Source: Acidobacteriota bacterium
GTDB taxonomy: Bacteria > Acidobacteriota > Terriglobia > Bryobacterales > Bryobacteraceae
Reading direction: 5' to 3'
Length of the DNA stretch: 64,000 bases
Assembly: GCA_017307505.1 (NCBI GenBank)
Contig: JAFKEE010000037.1
Coordinates: 62,001 to 126,000, forward strand
Below the pieces are notes generated by a model, which had not been told where the DNA came from, did not search any database, and saw only the letters and a program-made list of their open reading frames with translations. The translations under genes were made by a program, and so were the position numbers. Positions 26,024 to 34,835 of the stretch are shown piece after piece. Positions within the stretch are counted from its first letter, which is position 1; each line of letters starts with the position of its first letter.

Positions 26024-27373
26024 ATGAAGACGCTGAGCCGTGTGGTCTGGTCGGAGGGAATGCACCTCGGGCCCCAGCATTTCCAGGCTCAAAACCGCTA
26101 TTTCGAGAACCTCGTCCACTTCACAGCAGCGAATCTGGCCTACGAGCCATGGGGGCTCGCCGCGTTCCAGCTGGACAGGGACGCCATCCGCAATGGGTTG
26201 GTCACGCTGGTCCACGCCAGCGGTCTTTTCCCGGATGGTCTCGTCTTTGCCGTCCCCGATCCAGACCCTGTTCCCGCGCCTCGGGCCATCGCGGAGGTCT
26301 TCCCGCCCATGCGTGAGTCGGTGGACGTGTTCCTGGCCATTTCGCCTTTCCAGGAGGTCAGCGCCAACTGCTCGTCCACTGAGCAGCTTGAGCCGGGGTT
26401 GCGCTACGCGCCGCAGACCGTGGACATGCCCGATGAACTGACGGGCATGGACTCAAAGCAACTGCGGCTGGCCCGCAAGAATCTGCGCATTCTGGTGGAA
26501 TCCGAACTGCAGGGCGAACTCGCCATCCCGATTGCGCGTGTCCGCCGCGATGCGGGCGGGCAGTATGTGTACGATGCGAACTTTGTCCCGCCGGTGCTGC
26601 GCATCCAGGGCAGTGAACGGCTGATGGTTCTGCTGCGGCGACTGGTGGAGATTCTGGACGAAAAGAGCCGGGCGATCGCCAAGCCGAAGGATCTGTCGGC
26701 TGGCACGGCGGCTGGGTTTTCAGCCCAGGGCATCAGCAATGCGTGGTTCCTGCACTGCGTCAATGCTTCACTCACACCCCTGCGGCACCTTTGTTTCAGC
26801 AAGTCGGGGCATCCCGAGGAACTCTACACCGAGATGGCGCGACTGGCCGGCTCGCTGTGCACGTTTGGACTGGACTCCCATCCGGCCAGCCTGCCACTCT
26901 ACAACCACGCCAGGCTGGCGGAATGCTTCGAGACGCTGGACCACCACATCCGGACGCATCTGGAACTGGTGGTGCCCAGCAACTGCGTCAGCATCCCCCT
27001 GGCGAAGTCAGCCAATTACTTCTGGGATGGCCAGATTGCCGACTCAAGGACGCTGGTCCATTCGCGCTGGATTTTCGCCATTCGATCTAAGATCGGTGAG
27101 GCTGAATTGATCACCGGTACGCCGCGGCTGGTGAAAGTCTGCTCCAAGGAGTTTGTCCCGAAGTTGGTCGCTCGAGCCCTGCCCGGCATGACCCTCAGGC
27201 ACATTCCCGTCCCGCCGCCCGCCATCAATCCCCGCGTAGACTGCCAGTACTTTACTGTGGATAAGGCAGGACCATGTTGGGAGCATATCGTCCAATCCCG
27301 TCAGGTGGGCGTTTACGTTCCCGGCGAATTGCCCGATCCTGAGATTGAGCTGTTGGTTGTACTGGAGTCATAA
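26024..27373 (+). CDS. tssK: T6SS baseplate adaptor TssK (second paralogue)
   Basis: This second TssK of 449 residues has the family start (VVWSEGMHLGPQHFQAQNRYF), LFPDG, LARKNLRILVE shared almost exactly with TssK1, and VVPSNCVSIPL. The two differ in many surface positions. ATG 26024 is chosen: GGAG lies just upstream and the 25 residues encoded before it do not fit the family. It heads the co-directional run tssK2-tssL-tssM. The two copies may form separate trimers or a mixed adaptor. Confidence 0.93.
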   Translation: MKTLSRVVWSEGMHLGPQHFQAQNRYFENLVHFTAANLAYEPWGLAAFQLDRDAIRNGLVTLVHASGLFPDGLVFAVPDPDPVPAPRAIAEVFPPMRESVDVFLAISPFQEVSANCSSTEQLEPGLRYAPQTVDMPDELTGMDSKQLRLARKNLRILVESELQGELAIPIARVRRDAGGQYVYDANFVPPVLRIQGSERLMVLLRRLVEILDEKSRAIAKPKDLSAGTAAGFSAQGISNAWFLHCVNASLTPLRHLCFSKSGHPEELYTEMARLAGSLCTFGLDSHPASLPLYNHARLAECFETLDHHIRTHLELVVPSNCVSIPLAKSANYFWDGQIADSRTLVHSRWIFAIRSKIGEAELITGTPRLVKVCSKEFVPKLVARALPGMTLRHIPVPPPAINPRVDCQYFTVDKAGPCWEHIVQSRQVGVYVPGELPDPEIELLVVLES

Positions 27374-27403
27374 AAGAAGGAGCCGGAGCCCCGTCAAAAG
27401 TCT

Positions 27404-28126
27404 ATGAACGCAACGCCCACGGCAGTCCCCTCACCGCAATCCCCGGCACAGCGCCGCAACGAGAACCTTGCGTTGGCGTTTCAGGAGATGATCACGGCGG
27501 TGGTGCGCCTGCGGTCCAACCGTCAGGGGGTCAACGACGCCGAGTCGTTCCGAAACCAGGTCAGGCAGGCGATCCGGCTGGCTGACCAGGAAGGCCGCAA
27601 GCTGGGTTACACGGAAGATGACATCCGGCTGGGCATTTTCGCCGTGGTGGCTTTCCTGGATGAGTCCGTCCTGAACCTGCAAAATCCGGTATTCGCCGAT
27701 TGGGTCCGGAAACCGATGCAGGAGGAGTTGTTCGGCCGGCACACGGCGGGCGAGATCTTTTTCGAGCAACTGCAGCACCTGCTGGGGCGGCGCGAGACTC
27801 CGGAACTGGCCGACTTGTTGGAGGTCTATCAGCTCTGCCTGCTGCTTGGCTTTGTAGGGAAGTACTCCATCAGCGGCCGAGGCGAGCTGAGGGCGATTAT
27901 CGAGGCGGTGAACGACAAGATCCGGCGTATTCGCAAGCCTCGCGGAGAGATCTCCCCCTCGTGGCAGGTGCCCGAGCAGAAGTTCACGCAGGGCGGCGGT
28001 GACCCTTGGGTGAGGCGCCTGCAATGGGTGGCGCTGGGTGCCGGGATTCTGGCGCTTGTGTTGTTCGTGATGTACAAGTTTTTCCTGGGCTCGGGGCTGA
28101 CTTCGCTCCAGGGTCTGGCGCGCTGA
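27404..28126 (+). CDS. tssL: T6SS membrane-complex protein TssL (DotU/IcmH)
   Basis: TssL forms the inner-membrane complex with TssM. The 240-residue product has the all-alpha DotU cytoplasmic domain (ENLALAFQEMI, then AVVAFLDESVL, FFEQLQHLLGR, YQLCLLLGFVGKYS) and a single C-terminal membrane anchor at about residues 207-228. No C-terminal peptidoglycan-binding (OmpA-like) domain is present, so this TssL does not itself contact the cell wall. It is 7 bases upstream of tssM. Confidence 0.93.
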   Translation: MNATPTAVPSPQSPAQRRNENLALAFQEMITAVVRLRSNRQGVNDAESFRNQVRQAIRLADQEGRKLGYTEDDIRLGIFAVVAFLDESVLNLQNPVFADWVRKPMQEELFGRHTAGEIFFEQLQHLLGRRETPELADLLEVYQLCLLLGFVGKYSISGRGELRAIIEAVNDKIRRIRKPRGEISPSWQVPEQKFTQGGGDPWVRRLQWVALGAGILALVLFVMYKFFLGSGLTSLQGLAR

Positions 28127-28133
28127 GGCAACG

Positions 28134-31100
28134 ATGCTCCCGACCTCTTATTACTTCATTGCCGCATTCGGCATGGTGTCGTACCTGATTCTGACCTGGT
28201 TCCTGGTCGACCTCCTGAAGCTGCCTTCGTCCACGGTCTGGATCGCCCGGATCGTGCTCTCGGCTCTCGGCCTCCTGGTCGGGGGGCTCATCCTGTGGTG
28301 GAAAGCCAGGCGGGGCGTCGTGTCCAGTGACGGCAGCGCAGTGCCTCTCCCTGCGGCCTCGGAGGAGATGGATCCTCTGTTCCGGGATGCCGAGTCGCGG
28401 CTCGCTGCCTCCAAACTGGGCCACGACGCCAAGGTCGGAACGCTACCGGTCATCCTGGGCATCGGCGATCCCGGTTCCGCCAAGACCTCGACTTTCGTAA
28501 ACTGCGGCGCGGAACCTGAGTTAATTGGCGGCCACGTCTACCAGGAAGGCTATATCATCCCCACGCGCTCGGTGAACCTCTGGTTTGCCCGCAACGCCGT
28601 GATGGTGGAGGCCGGAGGGCAGGTTTTCTCCGACGCCAATCGCTGGAATGCGCTGCTGCAGCGTCTGCGTGCGGCGCGCCTGCACTCGCTGTTTTCCAGA
28701 AAACCGCAAGCGCCGCGGTCGGCCGTTGTGTTCTTCGATGCCGAGTCATTTCTAAAACCCGGCGCACAGGAAAACGCGACCGTCGTCGCCCGCCGGCTGA
28801 ATGCCCGGCTGGCTGAAGTGAGCCGGACGCTGGGCGTCCAACTGCCGGTGTACGTGATCTTCACCCGCTGCGACAGGATTCCCTTCTTCGCCGAGTTTGT
28901 CGGCAACTTCTCAGAGGAGGAGGCCCGGCAGGTGGTGGGCGCCACCGTGCCGATGGCTTTCAACGCGCGGGTGGGTGTCTACGCCGAAGAAGAGATTAGC
29001 CGGCTCACCTCCGCCTTTCACGATGTCTTCCTGGGCCTCGCCGATCAGCGCCCGGTGCAGCTTGCCCGCGAAACAAATGCTTCCCGGCTGCCCGGCGTAT
29101 ATGAGTTCCCGCGCGAATTCCGCAAGATCCGGGCACTGGCCGTCCAGTTCATGGTGGACCTCTGCAGGCCCAGCCAGCTCCAAACCAGCCCTTACCTGCG
29201 CGGCTTCTACTTTTCCGGGGTCCGGCCGGTGGAGGTTCGCGAAGTGGTGCAGGCGCCCCGCCTGCAGGAGGGTTCGTCGAGGTCCGCTGGCGCTACAGGC
29301 ATTTTCGCCTTGCATGGCGATAAGGGAGAGGCTGCTGAGCAGCCGCGCCAGAGCGTCCAGTCCCGGCGGGTCCCGCAATGGGTCTTCCTCAGCCGTTTGT
29401 TTAATGAAGTGATTCTGCGCGATCAGGCCGCTTTTCAGGCCAGCGCCCAAGGCGCCGGAACGGATAACGTCCGGCGTCTGATGCTGGCCGCCGCGGCCGG
29501 GTTGGCGCTGGTATTGGGCATCGGCTGGACCACCTCGTATTTCGCCAATCGAAACCTGCAAAAACAGGTCTCCGAGGCGGTTGCGGGCATTGGGTCGTTT
29601 TCTGGCGGCGGGCAGGATCTGGCTCCGCTGGACGCCCTCAAGCGCCTGGACTCGTTGCGGGAGAACGCGGAACTTCTATCCCGCTACAGCCGGGAAGGTG
29701 CTCCCTGGAGCTTGCGCTGGGGCCTCTATACCGGTGACGACCTGCTGCCCACAGTGCGCCGTCTCTATTTCAGCCGCTTCAATCAGCTGATGTTCGGCGC
29801 GACGCAGGCGGACCTGCTGGATCACCTCAGAAAACTACCCTCCAGTCCCGGCCCGTCGGACGAGTACTCGGTCACTTACGACACACTCAAGGCGTACCTG
29901 ATCACCACCTCGCATCATGAGAAGAGCACGAAACTCTTCCTGTCCCCGTTGCTGCTCAAACGGTGGTCGGGCCAGCGCACCGTGGATCCCGATCGCCGGC
30001 TGCTGGCCCAGAAACAGTTCGATTTCTACAGCGAAGAACTGAAGTTCGCCAATCCGTTCAGCTCCGAGAACGACACGCTTGCCATTGAGCGGGCTCGCAA
30101 GTTCCTGGCTCAATTCGCGGCCACTGAACGGATCTATCAGTTCATGCTGGCCGAGGCCAGCCGCCGGAATCCCGCCATCAACTACAACCGCCAGTTCAAC
30201 GGTTCTGCCCAGGTGATCCTCAACAGCAAGGACGTGGCGGGCGCGTTCACGAAGGATGGCTGGGTCTTCATGCAGGACGCCATCAAGAACTTCGAGCGCT
30301 TCTTCGCCGGAGAGGAATGGGTCCTGGGCGCCCAGACTTCCGCTGCGCTGGATCGAGCCAAGATCGAGCCGGAACTGCTCGCCCGGTATCAGGCGGACTT
30401 TACCGGCAACTGGCGCGAGTACCTGAAGAATTCCACCGTGCTGCGCTACGCCAGCGTGGAAGATGCGGCGCGCAAGCTGGGGATGATGTCGAACAACACA
30501 TCCTATCTGCTGGCACTGTTCTGTCTGGCCAGCGTGCACACCTCGGCGGCCACCAATGGGGATATCAAATCCGCCTTCCAGCCAGTGCAGTATGTGACAC
30601 CGCCAGCCTGTCCCGACCGCTACATTGAGGCTGCGAACCAGAACTACATGAACAGTCTGGTCGCCCTGCAGTCCTCGCTCGAGCAGGTGGTGCGGTCGAA
30701 GAATCCAAACGACCCTTCCGTCAATGCCACATTGCAGGAAGCGTCACGCGCCAAGACGGCGGCCCGCCAGGTGGCTCAGAGCTTCCGCATCGACAAAGAG
30801 GGGCACGTCGAGCAGATGGTGCAGAAGCTGATGGAAGATCCCATCACCTACGTCGAAGCCCTGCTTGGCCGCCTGGGGCCGGCTCAGATCAACGTCGAGG
30901 CGCGCCGCTTCTGTGCGGATTTCCAAGGCATGGTCAACAAGTATCCCTTCAACACCGCTTCGCAGAACGACGCGTCGCTGGAGGAGATCAATGCTGTCTT
31001 CAAGCCGGGCAGCGGATCGTTGTGGATGTTCTACGAGCAGACGCTGAAGAAGCATCTCGTTCGTCAGGGATCCCAGTTTGTCTCCAGCGGCAATGATTCC

Positions 31101-31619
31101 GGCATCCGCATGACCCCGCAGTTCCTTCGCTTCTTCAACCGAGCGGCGGCCTTCAGTGACGCACTGTATCGCAGCGGCGGCTCCCAGGATCCGCAGCTCA
31201 GCTACACGCTGAAAGCCCTGCCGGCAGAGGGCATTCAGGGACTCACTCTCACTCTCGATGGCCAGACGCTGAAGTCTACCGGTGCCGGTGGACAACAGGC
31301 GTCGTTCCAGTGGCCCGCACTCCGTACGAGAGAGGCGCGTTTGGCCGGAAGCCTTGGCGGGACCGACCTGGGCTTCCTCAGCTACAACGGCCTCTGGGCG
31401 GTCTTCCGCTTCTTCGGAGACGCCGACCGCTGGCAGGCTTCGGGCAGCGGTTACAACTTTGAGTGGGTGCCGCGCCAGGGCCAATCCGGTCAGCCGATGA
31501 CCTTGTCCACCGGTAAACCGCTGACAGTGCGCTACTTCCTGGATATGGGCACCACCGCGCCCATCTTCCAAAAGAATTATTTGTCCGGGTTCCAATGCGT
31601 GAGTCAAGCCGCCCAGTAA
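28134..31619 (+). CDS. tssM: T6SS membrane-complex protein TssM (IcmF)
   Basis: The 1161-residue TssM forms the envelope-spanning channel. Two membrane helices lie at about residues 5-27 and 35-56, followed by a cytoplasmic NTPase-like domain with Walker A G-D-P-G-S-A-K-T at residues 111-118. A third membrane helix at about 447-469 leads to the large periplasmic domain, which is mainly helical and ends in a beta-rich C-terminal part. Length and order are normal for the family. In other systems the periplasmic end binds the lipoprotein TssJ, which is not found in this window. Confidence 0.95.
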   Translation: MLPTSYYFIAAFGMVSYLILTWFLVDLLKLPSSTVWIARIVLSALGLLVGGLILWWKARRGVVSSDGSAVPLPAASEEMDPLFRDAESRLAASKLGHDAKVGTLPVILGIGDPGSAKTSTFVNCGAEPELIGGHVYQEGYIIPTRSVNLWFARNAVMVEAGGQVFSDANRWNALLQRLRAARLHSLFSRKPQAPRSAVVFFDAESFLKPGAQENATVVARRLNARLAEVSRTLGVQLPVYVIFTRCDRIPFFAEFVGNFSEEEARQVVGATVPMAFNARVGVYAEEEISRLTSAFHDVFLGLADQRPVQLARETNASRLPGVYEFPREFRKIRALAVQFMVDLCRPSQLQTSPYLRGFYFSGVRPVEVREVVQAPRLQEGSSRSAGATGIFALHGDKGEAAEQPRQSVQSRRVPQWVFLSRLFNEVILRDQAAFQASAQGAGTDNVRRLMLAAAAGLALVLGIGWTTSYFANRNLQKQVSEAVAGIGSFSGGGQDLAPLDALKRLDSLRENAELLSRYSREGAPWSLRWGLYTGDDLLPTVRRLYFSRFNQLMFGATQADLLDHLRKLPSSPGPSDEYSVTYDTLKAYLITTSHHEKSTKLFLSPLLLKRWSGQRTVDPDRRLLAQKQFDFYSEELKFANPFSSENDTLAIERARKFLAQFAATERIYQFMLAEASRRNPAINYNRQFNGSAQVILNSKDVAGAFTKDGWVFMQDAIKNFERFFAGEEWVLGAQTSAALDRAKIEPELLARYQADFTGNWREYLKNSTVLRYASVEDAARKLGMMSNNTSYLLALFCLASVHTSAATNGDIKSAFQPVQYVTPPACPDRYIEAANQNYMNSLVALQSSLEQVVRSKNPNDPSVNATLQEASRAKTAARQVAQSFRIDKEGHVEQMVQKLMEDPITYVEALLGRLGPAQINVEARRFCADFQGMVNKYPFNTASQNDASLEEINAVFKPGSGSLWMFYEQTLKKHLVRQGSQFVSSGNDSGIRMTPQFLRFFNRAAAFSDALYRSGGSQDPQLSYTLKALPAEGIQGLTLTLDGQTLKSTGAGGQQASFQWPALRTREARLAGSLGGTDLGFLSYNGLWAVFRFFGDADRWQASGSGYNFEWVPRQGQSGQPMTLSTGKPLTVRYFLDMGTTAPIFQKNYLSGFQCVSQAAQ

Positions 31620-31658
31620 TTGCGCTTGATCATTTGAAGCGACACAGAGGGGTTCCTG

Positions 31659-31673
31659 ATTCCTTTCAGGAAT
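31659..31673 (+). promoter_or_regulatory. Hairpin 1 between tssM and tssB
   Basis: ATTCCT pairs perfectly with AGGAAT around a TTC loop. It lies 40 bases after the tssM stop. No T run follows. Confidence 0.4.
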
Positions 31674-31700
31674 AGCTTCAGGTCAAGCCGCAGTAAGCAG

Positions 31701-31722
31701 CGAGCCTTATAGGGAAGGCTCG
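31701..31722 (+). promoter_or_regulatory. Hairpin 2 upstream of the tssB ribosome binding site
   Basis: CGAGCCTT (31701-31708) pairs perfectly with AAGGCTCG (31715-31722) around a 6-base loop. It ends 7 bases before the GGAGG ribosome binding site (31730-31734) of tssB. It could be an RNA processing site or a stabiliser that lets sheath and tube genes be expressed more than tssM. Confidence 0.45.
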
Positions 31723-31740
31723 CCTGGCCGGAGGAACATC

Positions 31741-32268
31741 ATGCCAAGAGAGAGTGTCCATGCGAAGTTGGAACGCGTGCGTCCGCCGCGTGTCCATGTG
31801 ACATACAACGTTGAGGTCGGTGACGCTGTCGAGATTAAAGAAATCCCCTTCGTGATGGGGGTACTCGGTGACTTCAGCGGCCAACCGGAAGAGCCGCTGC
31901 CGCGCATTCGCGAAAGGCGCTTTGTTGAGGTGACGCCCGACAATTTTGACGGCGTTCTGGCCAGCATGAAACCCCGTGTGGCGTTCACGGTTGAGAACAA
32001 ACTGAGCGACGATCCAAATGCCGGCAAGATCGGTGTCGATCTCCGGTTCTCCAGCATCGAGGATTTCGAGCCGGAGAAGGTCGCCCGCCAGGTGAACCCA
32101 CTTCGAGAACTTCTCGAACTGCGCACCAAACTCAGCGATCTGCGCGGCACTCTGCAAGGCAACGAGAAGCTGGAGAAACTGCTCCAGGACGTTCTCGGCA
32201 ATTCCGAGAAGATGCAGCAGATCAAGGATGAGATGGAGAGCGCGGAGGGAGGCGAATCCAATGGCTAA
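31741..32268 (+). CDS. tssB: T6SS contractile sheath small subunit TssB (VipA)
   Basis: TssB forms the contractile sheath with TssC. The 175-residue product has the family start (ESVHAKLERVRPPRVHVTYNVE), the LPFVMGVLGDFSG-like core and the RRFVEVTPDNFDGVLASMKPR stretch, and ends in a Glu/Lys-rich helix. GGAGG lies 6 bases before the ATG, one of the better ribosome binding sites here, fitting the need for many copies. The end overlaps tssC by 8 bases. Confidence 0.96.
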   Translation: MPRESVHAKLERVRPPRVHVTYNVEVGDAVEIKEIPFVMGVLGDFSGQPEEPLPRIRERRFVEVTPDNFDGVLASMKPRVAFTVENKLSDDPNAGKIGVDLRFSSIEDFEPEKVARQVNPLRELLELRTKLSDLRGTLQGNEKLEKLLQDVLGNSEKMQQIKDEMESAEGGESNG

Positions 32269-33760
32269 GACCAAACCGGCGGCAGCTTCCGCTGCGCAAG
32301 GTGTCACCGTGGAAAAGGTCAGGCAGCCGGGTTTGCTCGACCAAATCGTAGATCAGGGCCGCATGGCCCGCGACCCCGCACAGCGCCAGTGGGGCAAGTC
32401 CCTGGTGAGCGAGTTCGTCAACCAGATCCTCCAGGGCGAGATGACCGTTTCGCACGATCTGGAAGCGATGATCAACCAGCGCATCTCCCAGATCGACCAC
32501 CTGCTGTCACTGCAGTTGAATGAGATTCTCCACCACGAGAAGTTTCAGCAGCTCGAATCGACATGGCGCGGTCTGCGCTATTTGCTCGATCAGTCGGAAA
32601 CCGGAACCCAGCTGAAGATCAAGGTGCTCAACGTCGGCAAGAAGGAGTTGCTGCGTGACCTTCAGCGAGTGCCCGAGTTCGACCAGAGCCAGACGTTCAA
32701 GAAAGTCTACGAGCAGGAGTTCGGCGTGTTCGGCGGCGAACCGTTCGGCGGCCTCATCGGCGACTACTACTTTGGCCGCGGACCGGAAGATGTCGAACTG
32801 TTGGAACGAATGTCGCAGGTAGCCGCGGCGGCTCACGCGCCATTCATCTCGGCTGCTTCCCCGGAACTGCTGAACCTGGAAGATTTCACCCAGCTCGACA
32901 ATCCGCGTGATCTCGCCAAGGTGTTCGACACCACGGATTACGCCCGCTGGAAGGGCTTCCGCATGAATGAGGACTCGCGCTACGTCTGCCTCACCATGCC
33001 CCGGGTGCTAATGCGCGTCCCGTATGGCCGCGAGACCAAGCCTGTGGATGAGTTCGCCTACGAGGAGAACGTCGACGGGCTGACGCATGACCGTTACCTC
33101 TGGGGCAACGCAGCCTATGCGCTGGGCTCCAAAATGACGCAGGCGTTCGCGCGCTACGGCTGGTGCGCGGCGATCCGCGGCGTGGAAGGCGGCGGTCTGG
33201 TGGAAGGCCTTCCGGTGCACACCTTCTCCACGGATGACGGCGACACCGTGATGAAGTGCCCCACCGAGACCATCATTACCGACCGGCGCGAGAAGGAACT
33301 GGCGGATCTGGGGTTTGCCCCGCTGGTCCACTGCAAAGGCACCGACTACGCGGCCTTCTTCAGCGTCCAGACGTGCCAGAAGCCGAAGCTGTACGACAAG
33401 CCGGAAGCGAATGCCAATGCCCGGCTCTCCGCGCAGTTGCCGTACCTGATGGCTGTCAGCCGGTTTGCGCATTATCTGAAATCGATGATGCGGGACAAGA
33501 TCGGAAGCTTTACTTCGCGAGCCGAGTGCGAGATGTTCCTGGGCAACTGGATCGCGAACTATGTCACTTCGGACGACACTGCCTCGGCAGCGGTCAAGTC
33601 CAAGTATCCGCTCCGTGAGGCGCGGGTGGAAGTGGCGGAAGTGCCCGGCAAAGCGGGTGCGTATAAAGCGGTGGCGTTCCTGAGGCCGCACTTCCAGTTG
33701 GACGAACTGAGTGTTTCGCTCCGGCTGGTGGCTGATCTGCCTCAATCGGCGCGCAAGTAG
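32261..33760 (+). CDS. tssC: T6SS contractile sheath large subunit TssC (VipB)
   Basis: The 499-residue TssC is the main sheath protein. It shows the typical order: an N-terminal interaction segment, HHEKFQQLESTWRGLRYLL, the GLIGDYYFGRGPEDVELL region, ARWKGFRMNEDSRYVCLTMPR, and C-terminal sheath elements ending in SVSLRLVADLP. ATG 32261 is chosen because GGAGGGAGG lies upstream and the longer reading (from 32228) lies entirely within tssB. The 8-base overlap with tssB suggests coupled translation in a 1:1 ratio. Confidence 0.96.
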   Translation: MAKTKPAAASAAQGVTVEKVRQPGLLDQIVDQGRMARDPAQRQWGKSLVSEFVNQILQGEMTVSHDLEAMINQRISQIDHLLSLQLNEILHHEKFQQLESTWRGLRYLLDQSETGTQLKIKVLNVGKKELLRDLQRVPEFDQSQTFKKVYEQEFGVFGGEPFGGLIGDYYFGRGPEDVELLERMSQVAAAAHAPFISAASPELLNLEDFTQLDNPRDLAKVFDTTDYARWKGFRMNEDSRYVCLTMPRVLMRVPYGRETKPVDEFAYEENVDGLTHDRYLWGNAAYALGSKMTQAFARYGWCAAIRGVEGGGLVEGLPVHTFSTDDGDTVMKCPTETIITDRREKELADLGFAPLVHCKGTDYAAFFSVQTCQKPKLYDKPEANANARLSAQLPYLMAVSRFAHYLKSMMRDKIGSFTSRAECEMFLGNWIANYVTSDDTASAAVKSKYPLREARVEVAEVPGKAGAYKAVAFLRPHFQLDELSVSLRLVADLPQSARK

Positions 33761-33791
33761 CCAGCGCGCCGGGCACAACGGGGATTCAAAC

Positions 33792-33797
33792 AGGAGG
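33792..33797 (+). promoter_or_regulatory. Strong ribosome binding site of hcp1
   Basis: A perfect AGGAGG lies 8 bases before the hcp1 ATG, among the best Shine-Dalgarno matches in the window. It fits the very high Hcp level that tube assembly requires. Confidence 0.7.
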
Positions 33798-33805
33798 AAT
33801 GAACT

Positions 33806-34282
33806 ATGTCTGCGGTTTGGCATCTCAAGATTCCAAATATCGATGGCGAAAGCGAGATCCAGGGCTATACCAACCAGATCCAGGTTCTGAGCTTCAGCTG
33901 GGGCGGCAGCAACACAGCCGGGGTCTACGGTTCAGGCAGCAGCCACGGCGGCAGCCAGATTCAGGAGTTTCAGTTCACTAAGAAAGTGGACTCGGGCAGC
34001 CCGAAGCTCTTCGCGCACTGCGCCAGCGGTAAGCACATCAAGGACGCGACGCTGACCGGCACCCGGTCTGGTACAACCGGCGGCCGCGAGGAGTACATCA
34101 AGTACGTTTTCTCTGACCTGATCATCTCCTCCATCAACTGGTCGGCCGGCTCCGACCAGCCCTCGGAGAGCATCAGTTTCAACTTCGGCAAGGTCGACTT
34201 CCAATACTTCCAGATCGAAGGTGGGAAGAAGACCGATCAGGTTCTGGGTGGCTGGGATATCCAGCAGAACGTGGCGCAATAG
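33806..34282 (+). CDS. hcp: T6SS tube protein Hcp (TssD), copy 1
   Basis: Hcp forms the hexameric inner tube and can carry small effectors. The 158-residue product has the family features LKIPNIDGES, a Gly/Ser-rich loop after SFSWGGSN, FTKKVDSGSPKLFAHCASG and SDQPSESISFNF. It lies 45 bases after tssC with a strong ribosome binding site. It is distinct from the Hcp encoded 12 bases downstream. Confidence 0.95.
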   Translation: MSAVWHLKIPNIDGESEIQGYTNQIQVLSFSWGGSNTAGVYGSGSSHGGSQIQEFQFTKKVDSGSPKLFAHCASGKHIKDATLTGTRSGTTGGREEYIKYVFSDLIISSINWSAGSDQPSESISFNFGKVDFQYFQIEGGKKTDQVLGGWDIQQNVAQ

Positions 34283-34294
34283 GGGACATGAGTC

Positions 34295-34804
34295 ATGGCT
34301 GATACTCCTCATCTACTTCAAGTCGAAGGCATCAAGGGCGAGTGCAAGGAATCGAAGTACCTCGCCTGGATCAACATCGAATCGTTCTCCTGGGGCATTT
34401 CGAACGAAGTGACCACGAAAGGCACCGCGCGCAGCGCCGGCGTACCGGACTTCGCCTCTTTCACCGTCACCAAACCAACCGATAAGGCCAGTCCCAAGCT
34501 GTTCCTCGCCTGTTCCAGCGGTCAGCACTTCAAGTCGGCGAAAGTCGTCTTCCGCCGCATGGGCAAGGCGGTGACGGCTGGCCAGCCCTCCGCCCTCGAG
34601 GAGTTCTTCGAGTGGACGTTCGGCGACGTCATGGTCAGCAGCTACCAGAACGGTGGTTCCGACCAGGCTTCGGCCAGCGAGAGCGTCTCGTTCAGCACGG
34701 CTTCGGTCTCATTGAACTACTTCGTCATGAAGAACGGCCAGCGTACCGGTGGAGTTATGGCGGGCTACGACATCCGCAAGATCACTGAGAGCATCGGCAC
34801 TTAG
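34295..34804 (+). CDS. hcp: T6SS tube protein Hcp (TssD), copy 2
   Basis: The second Hcp has 169 residues, with LQVEGIKGECKES at the start, the FTVTKPTDKASPKLFLACSSG core and a longer late region (ASESVSFSTASVSLNYFVMKNG). Shared blocks such as SPKLFxxCxSGxH show it is a paralogue of copy 1, but most other positions differ, so it is not a recent duplication. It may form homohexamers with its own cargo, or mixed tubes. Confidence 0.94.
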   Translation: MADTPHLLQVEGIKGECKESKYLAWINIESFSWGISNEVTTKGTARSAGVPDFASFTVTKPTDKASPKLFLACSSGQHFKSAKVVFRRMGKAVTAGQPSALEEFFEWTFGDVMVSSYQNGGSDQASASESVSFSTASVSLNYFVMKNGQRTGGVMAGYDIRKITESIGT

Positions 34805-34835
34805 CGATTTCGCGCCATAATGCGACAAGCTCGCC

